34,619 nucleotides of DNA, from NCBI GenBank assembly GCA_003217835.1, contig QHMQ01000097.1:1-34619 (forward strand), in the 5' to 3' direction. The notes under the pieces were generated by a model. That model searched no databases. It had not been told where the DNA came from and saw only the letters and a list, made by a program, of their open reading frames with translations. Positions 32,990 to 34,619 of the stretch are shown one piece after another. Position 1 is the stretch's first letter; each line of letters starts with the position of its first letter. Position numbers and translations under genes: made by a program. The stretch comes from Verrucomicrobiota bacterium. GTDB lineage: Bacteria > Verrucomicrobiota > Verrucomicrobiia > Chthoniobacterales > UBA10450.

Positions 32990-33817
32990 ATGATGCGGAG
33001 ATCGCCCACTCACGACTCACTTGGGAACAAAATTCCTTCCGCGCTCGATCATGTCCACGAGATCGCGATTCGCGGACGGCAGCTTGCTGTTTTCCTCGAT
33101 TATGACGGGACGCTCACGCCGATCGTCAACCGACCGGAGGAAGCGGTACTCGCCGATTCAATGCGACAGGCGGTGCGGACGCTGGCTAATCGTGTGCCAG
33201 TCGCGATTCTTAGCGGTCGCGATCTGGAGGACATCCGGCGCCGCGTCGATATCGACGGAATCGTTTATGCCGGCAGTCACGGCTTCGACATCGCCGGGCC
33301 GCGCGGCCTGCACAAACAAATGGCTACAGAGTTTCTGTCAATTCTCGATGCTGCAGAAAAACAGCTTCATGAAAGACTCGCCGGCGTCTCTGGTGCTTTC
33401 CTAGAGCGGAAACGTTTCTCCATCGCCGCGCACTACCGGAATGTGGACGACAGCGATGTTTTCAAAGTCGAGCAAGCGGTGAATGAAGCGGCTGCGCACT
33501 GTCGCGAGCTGCGCGTGACCGTGGGTAAAAAAGTTTACGAGCTCCAGCCGAACATCGATTGGGACAAAGGCAAAGCCCTGATCTGGCTGCTGGATACGTT
33601 GGGCTTGAACCAGTCGAAAGCGCTTTCGCTTTACATTGGCGATGATCTCACCGACGAAAACGCCTTCCGCGCGCTGCGGCAACTTGGCATCAGCATCGTT
33701 GTAAGTGAGCAGCCGCGGTCGAGTGCCGCGCACTATGCGCTTAAGAGCCCGGCGGAAGTCGAGCGCTTCTTGCACGAACTCACCACGCGTGCCGAGAAAT
33801 GCGAGATTTATCGGTAA
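32990..33817 (+). CDS. otsB: Trehalose-6-phosphate phosphatase
   Basis: OtsB removes the phosphate from trehalose-6-phosphate made by OtsA. It is a 275-residue HAD-family enzyme with motif I FLDYDGTLTPIV (nucleophile D37, acid D39), motif II ILSGRDLEDIR, the cap-domain AGSHGFDIAG and motif IV IGDDLTDENAF. Open reading extends upstream to 32708, but that part would overlap otsA and has no family similarity; the ATG ATG pair at 32990-32995 gives the usual length. The ribosome site is weak. It is divergent from otsA, unlike the usual co-linear otsBA layout. Confidence 0.93.
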   Translation: MMRRSPTHDSLGNKIPSALDHVHEIAIRGRQLAVFLDYDGTLTPIVNRPEEAVLADSMRQAVRTLANRVPVAILSGRDLEDIRRRVDIDGIVYAGSHGFDIAGPRGLHKQMATEFLSILDAAEKQLHERLAGVSGAFLERKRFSIAAHYRNVDDSDVFKVEQAVNEAAAHCRELRVTVGKKVYELQPNIDWDKGKALIWLLDTLGLNQSKALSLYIGDDLTDENAFRALRQLGISIVVSEQPRSSAAHYALKSPAEVERFLHELTTRAEKCEIYR

Positions 33818-33942
33818 AGATTGAATCGTTTTAGAGATTGATGCGATCCCGGACGCGCGGCGCCGAATTGCGGGCCATCAACGACACTTGCCAGGGCGTG
33901 ACGAGTTGCTACGGTCATCCTTTCTTGCACTGGAGGAACAGT

Positions 33943-34374
33943 ATGTCGTTATCGGAAAACAAAGATTTGGCCCGGCGGGCTATCGGCCTTTGGACACAGG
34001 GCAGCAAAGAAAGTCTCGAGCAGATTTTCGGGAGCGATTACGTGAACCATCAGCATCATCATCCGGACCGCGCTGAAGCAATTCGCGGACTCGACGCGTG
34101 GAGGCAGTTTATTACCACGTTCCATGAAGCGTTTCCCGATTTCGAGGACCGGATCGTCGCGCAGATCGCCAAAGGGGATATGGTTGCGACGCAGTTTGTT
34201 TCCACAGGTACGCAGAAAGGTGAAATGATGGGCATTCCGGCTACGGGCCGGCGTGCCAGTTGGACCGGCATCGTGATTGATCGCGTTGCGAATGGCAAGA
34301 TTGCCGAGAGTTGGGCCAATTGGGACATGTTCGGGATGCTCCAACAGTTGCGCGCGGTCAAAGCGCCGAAATAG
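33943..34374 (+). CDS. SnoaL-like (NTF2-fold) protein, ester-cyclase family
   Basis: This 143-residue protein has an NTF2-like cone fold. ENKDLARRAIGLWTQGSKESLEQIF starts it, followed by NHQHHHP, the strand FPDFEDRIVAQIAKGDMVATQFVSTGTQKGEMMGIPATGRR, and IVIDRVANGKIAESWANWD. These are typical of proteins annotated as SnoaL-like polyketide or ester cyclases, most of which have no tested substrate. The ATG at 33943 is chosen because GGAGG lies 6-10 nt before it, the best ribosome site in the window. The frame is open to 33838, but the extra residues look non-coding. No polyketide genes are nearby. Confidence 0.87.
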   Translation: MSLSENKDLARRAIGLWTQGSKESLEQIFGSDYVNHQHHHPDRAEAIRGLDAWRQFITTFHEAFPDFEDRIVAQIAKGDMVATQFVSTGTQKGEMMGIPATGRRASWTGIVIDRVANGKIAESWANWDMFGMLQQLRAVKAPK

Positions 34375-34513
34375 CAACGGCTTGCTCGATTCCTCACGCG
34401 GTTCGAGGAAAGCAGTTATGCGCCGCGAGTAGGAAAAGAGCCTCGCCCACCACCGGACGGACTCGCTACGGGGAGCCTGCCGGATCGAAATCATCGAAAG
34501 CGTCGCACGCTTA

Positions 34514-34619
34514 CTACCAATCGAGCGTCAGGCTATCATCTTCTCCCAGACGCATCTGGGTCGCGAGTGGCTTTCCAAGTTCGTTTAGAAGATTGCAGAG
34601 CCATTTGGCGTCGCTGGCC
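34514..34619 (-). CDS. C-terminal end of an unidentified gene (continues past window edge)
   Basis: Read on the minus strand, an open frame enters from the right edge and ends with TAG at 34514, giving 34 residues ending LGEDDSLTLDW. The segment (with ASDAKWLCNLLNELG) has ordinary amphipathic-helix composition. Too little is visible to name a family. A chance open frame of this length is possible. Confidence 0.35.
   Translation of the reverse strand, partial: ASDAKWLCNLLNELGKPLATQMRLGEDDSLTLDW

Overview
The window is 34.6 kb of gene-dense bacterial chromosome with evenly high GC. It has no insertion sequence, integrase, CRISPR array or phage gene, and no gene-free stretch longer than about 255 bases. 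Several traits fit a soil-type Verrucomicrobiota relative, although this is inference from protein flavour only: a B12-dependent NrdJ reductase, a Pho operon joined to polyphosphate genes, weak Shine-Dalgarno signals, two TTG starts, and short GC-rich hairpins between genes. No rRNA or phylogenetic marker was available to test this.

Left third (1-9330, minus strand): one co-directional block, in transcription order phoB-phoR-pstS-pstC-pstA-pstB-phoU-ppk1-ROK sugar kinase (polyphosphate glucokinase-like, cut by the left edge). It senses phosphate, imports it, stores it as polyphosphate and probably spends it to phosphorylate glucose. The most striking anomaly of the window is here: PstB lacks the whole ABC signature segment (LSGGQ), while its other motifs are intact.

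Middle (9514-21822): uvrA runs on the plus strand, with a secreted TPR protein coupled to it by an ATGA overlap, then a small secreted protein. Convergent to these on the minus strand are nrdJ, an acyl-CoA dehydrogenase and ilvC (TTG start, 2 nt after the dehydrogenase). A tRNA-Ser(CGA) gene sits upstream of nrdJ.

Right third (22002-34619): short units on both strands. They comprise a phosphoribosyltransferase/hydrolase pair, a ComA/HSA32-like phosphosulfolactate synthase homologue, NAD salvage (pncB, pncA), a TreT-type trehalose synthase, periplasmic SodC, a three-domain acyl-activating/ACP/acyltransferase protein, divergent otsA and otsB, and a SnoaL-like protein. The last 106 bases hold the C-terminus of an unidentified minus-strand gene.

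Taken together, phosphate/polyphosphate storage at one end and trehalose synthesis by two routes at the other, with SodC and an HSA32-like protein, suggest a lifestyle of starvation and drying stress. A metabolic link is plausible (polyphosphate to glucose-6-phosphate to trehalose-6-phosphate) but is inference. No clear new defence or mobile system was seen. The features most worth following up are the PstB deletion, the AMP-ligase/ACP/acyltransferase protein, the HSA32-like gene and the candidate dispersed hairpins.
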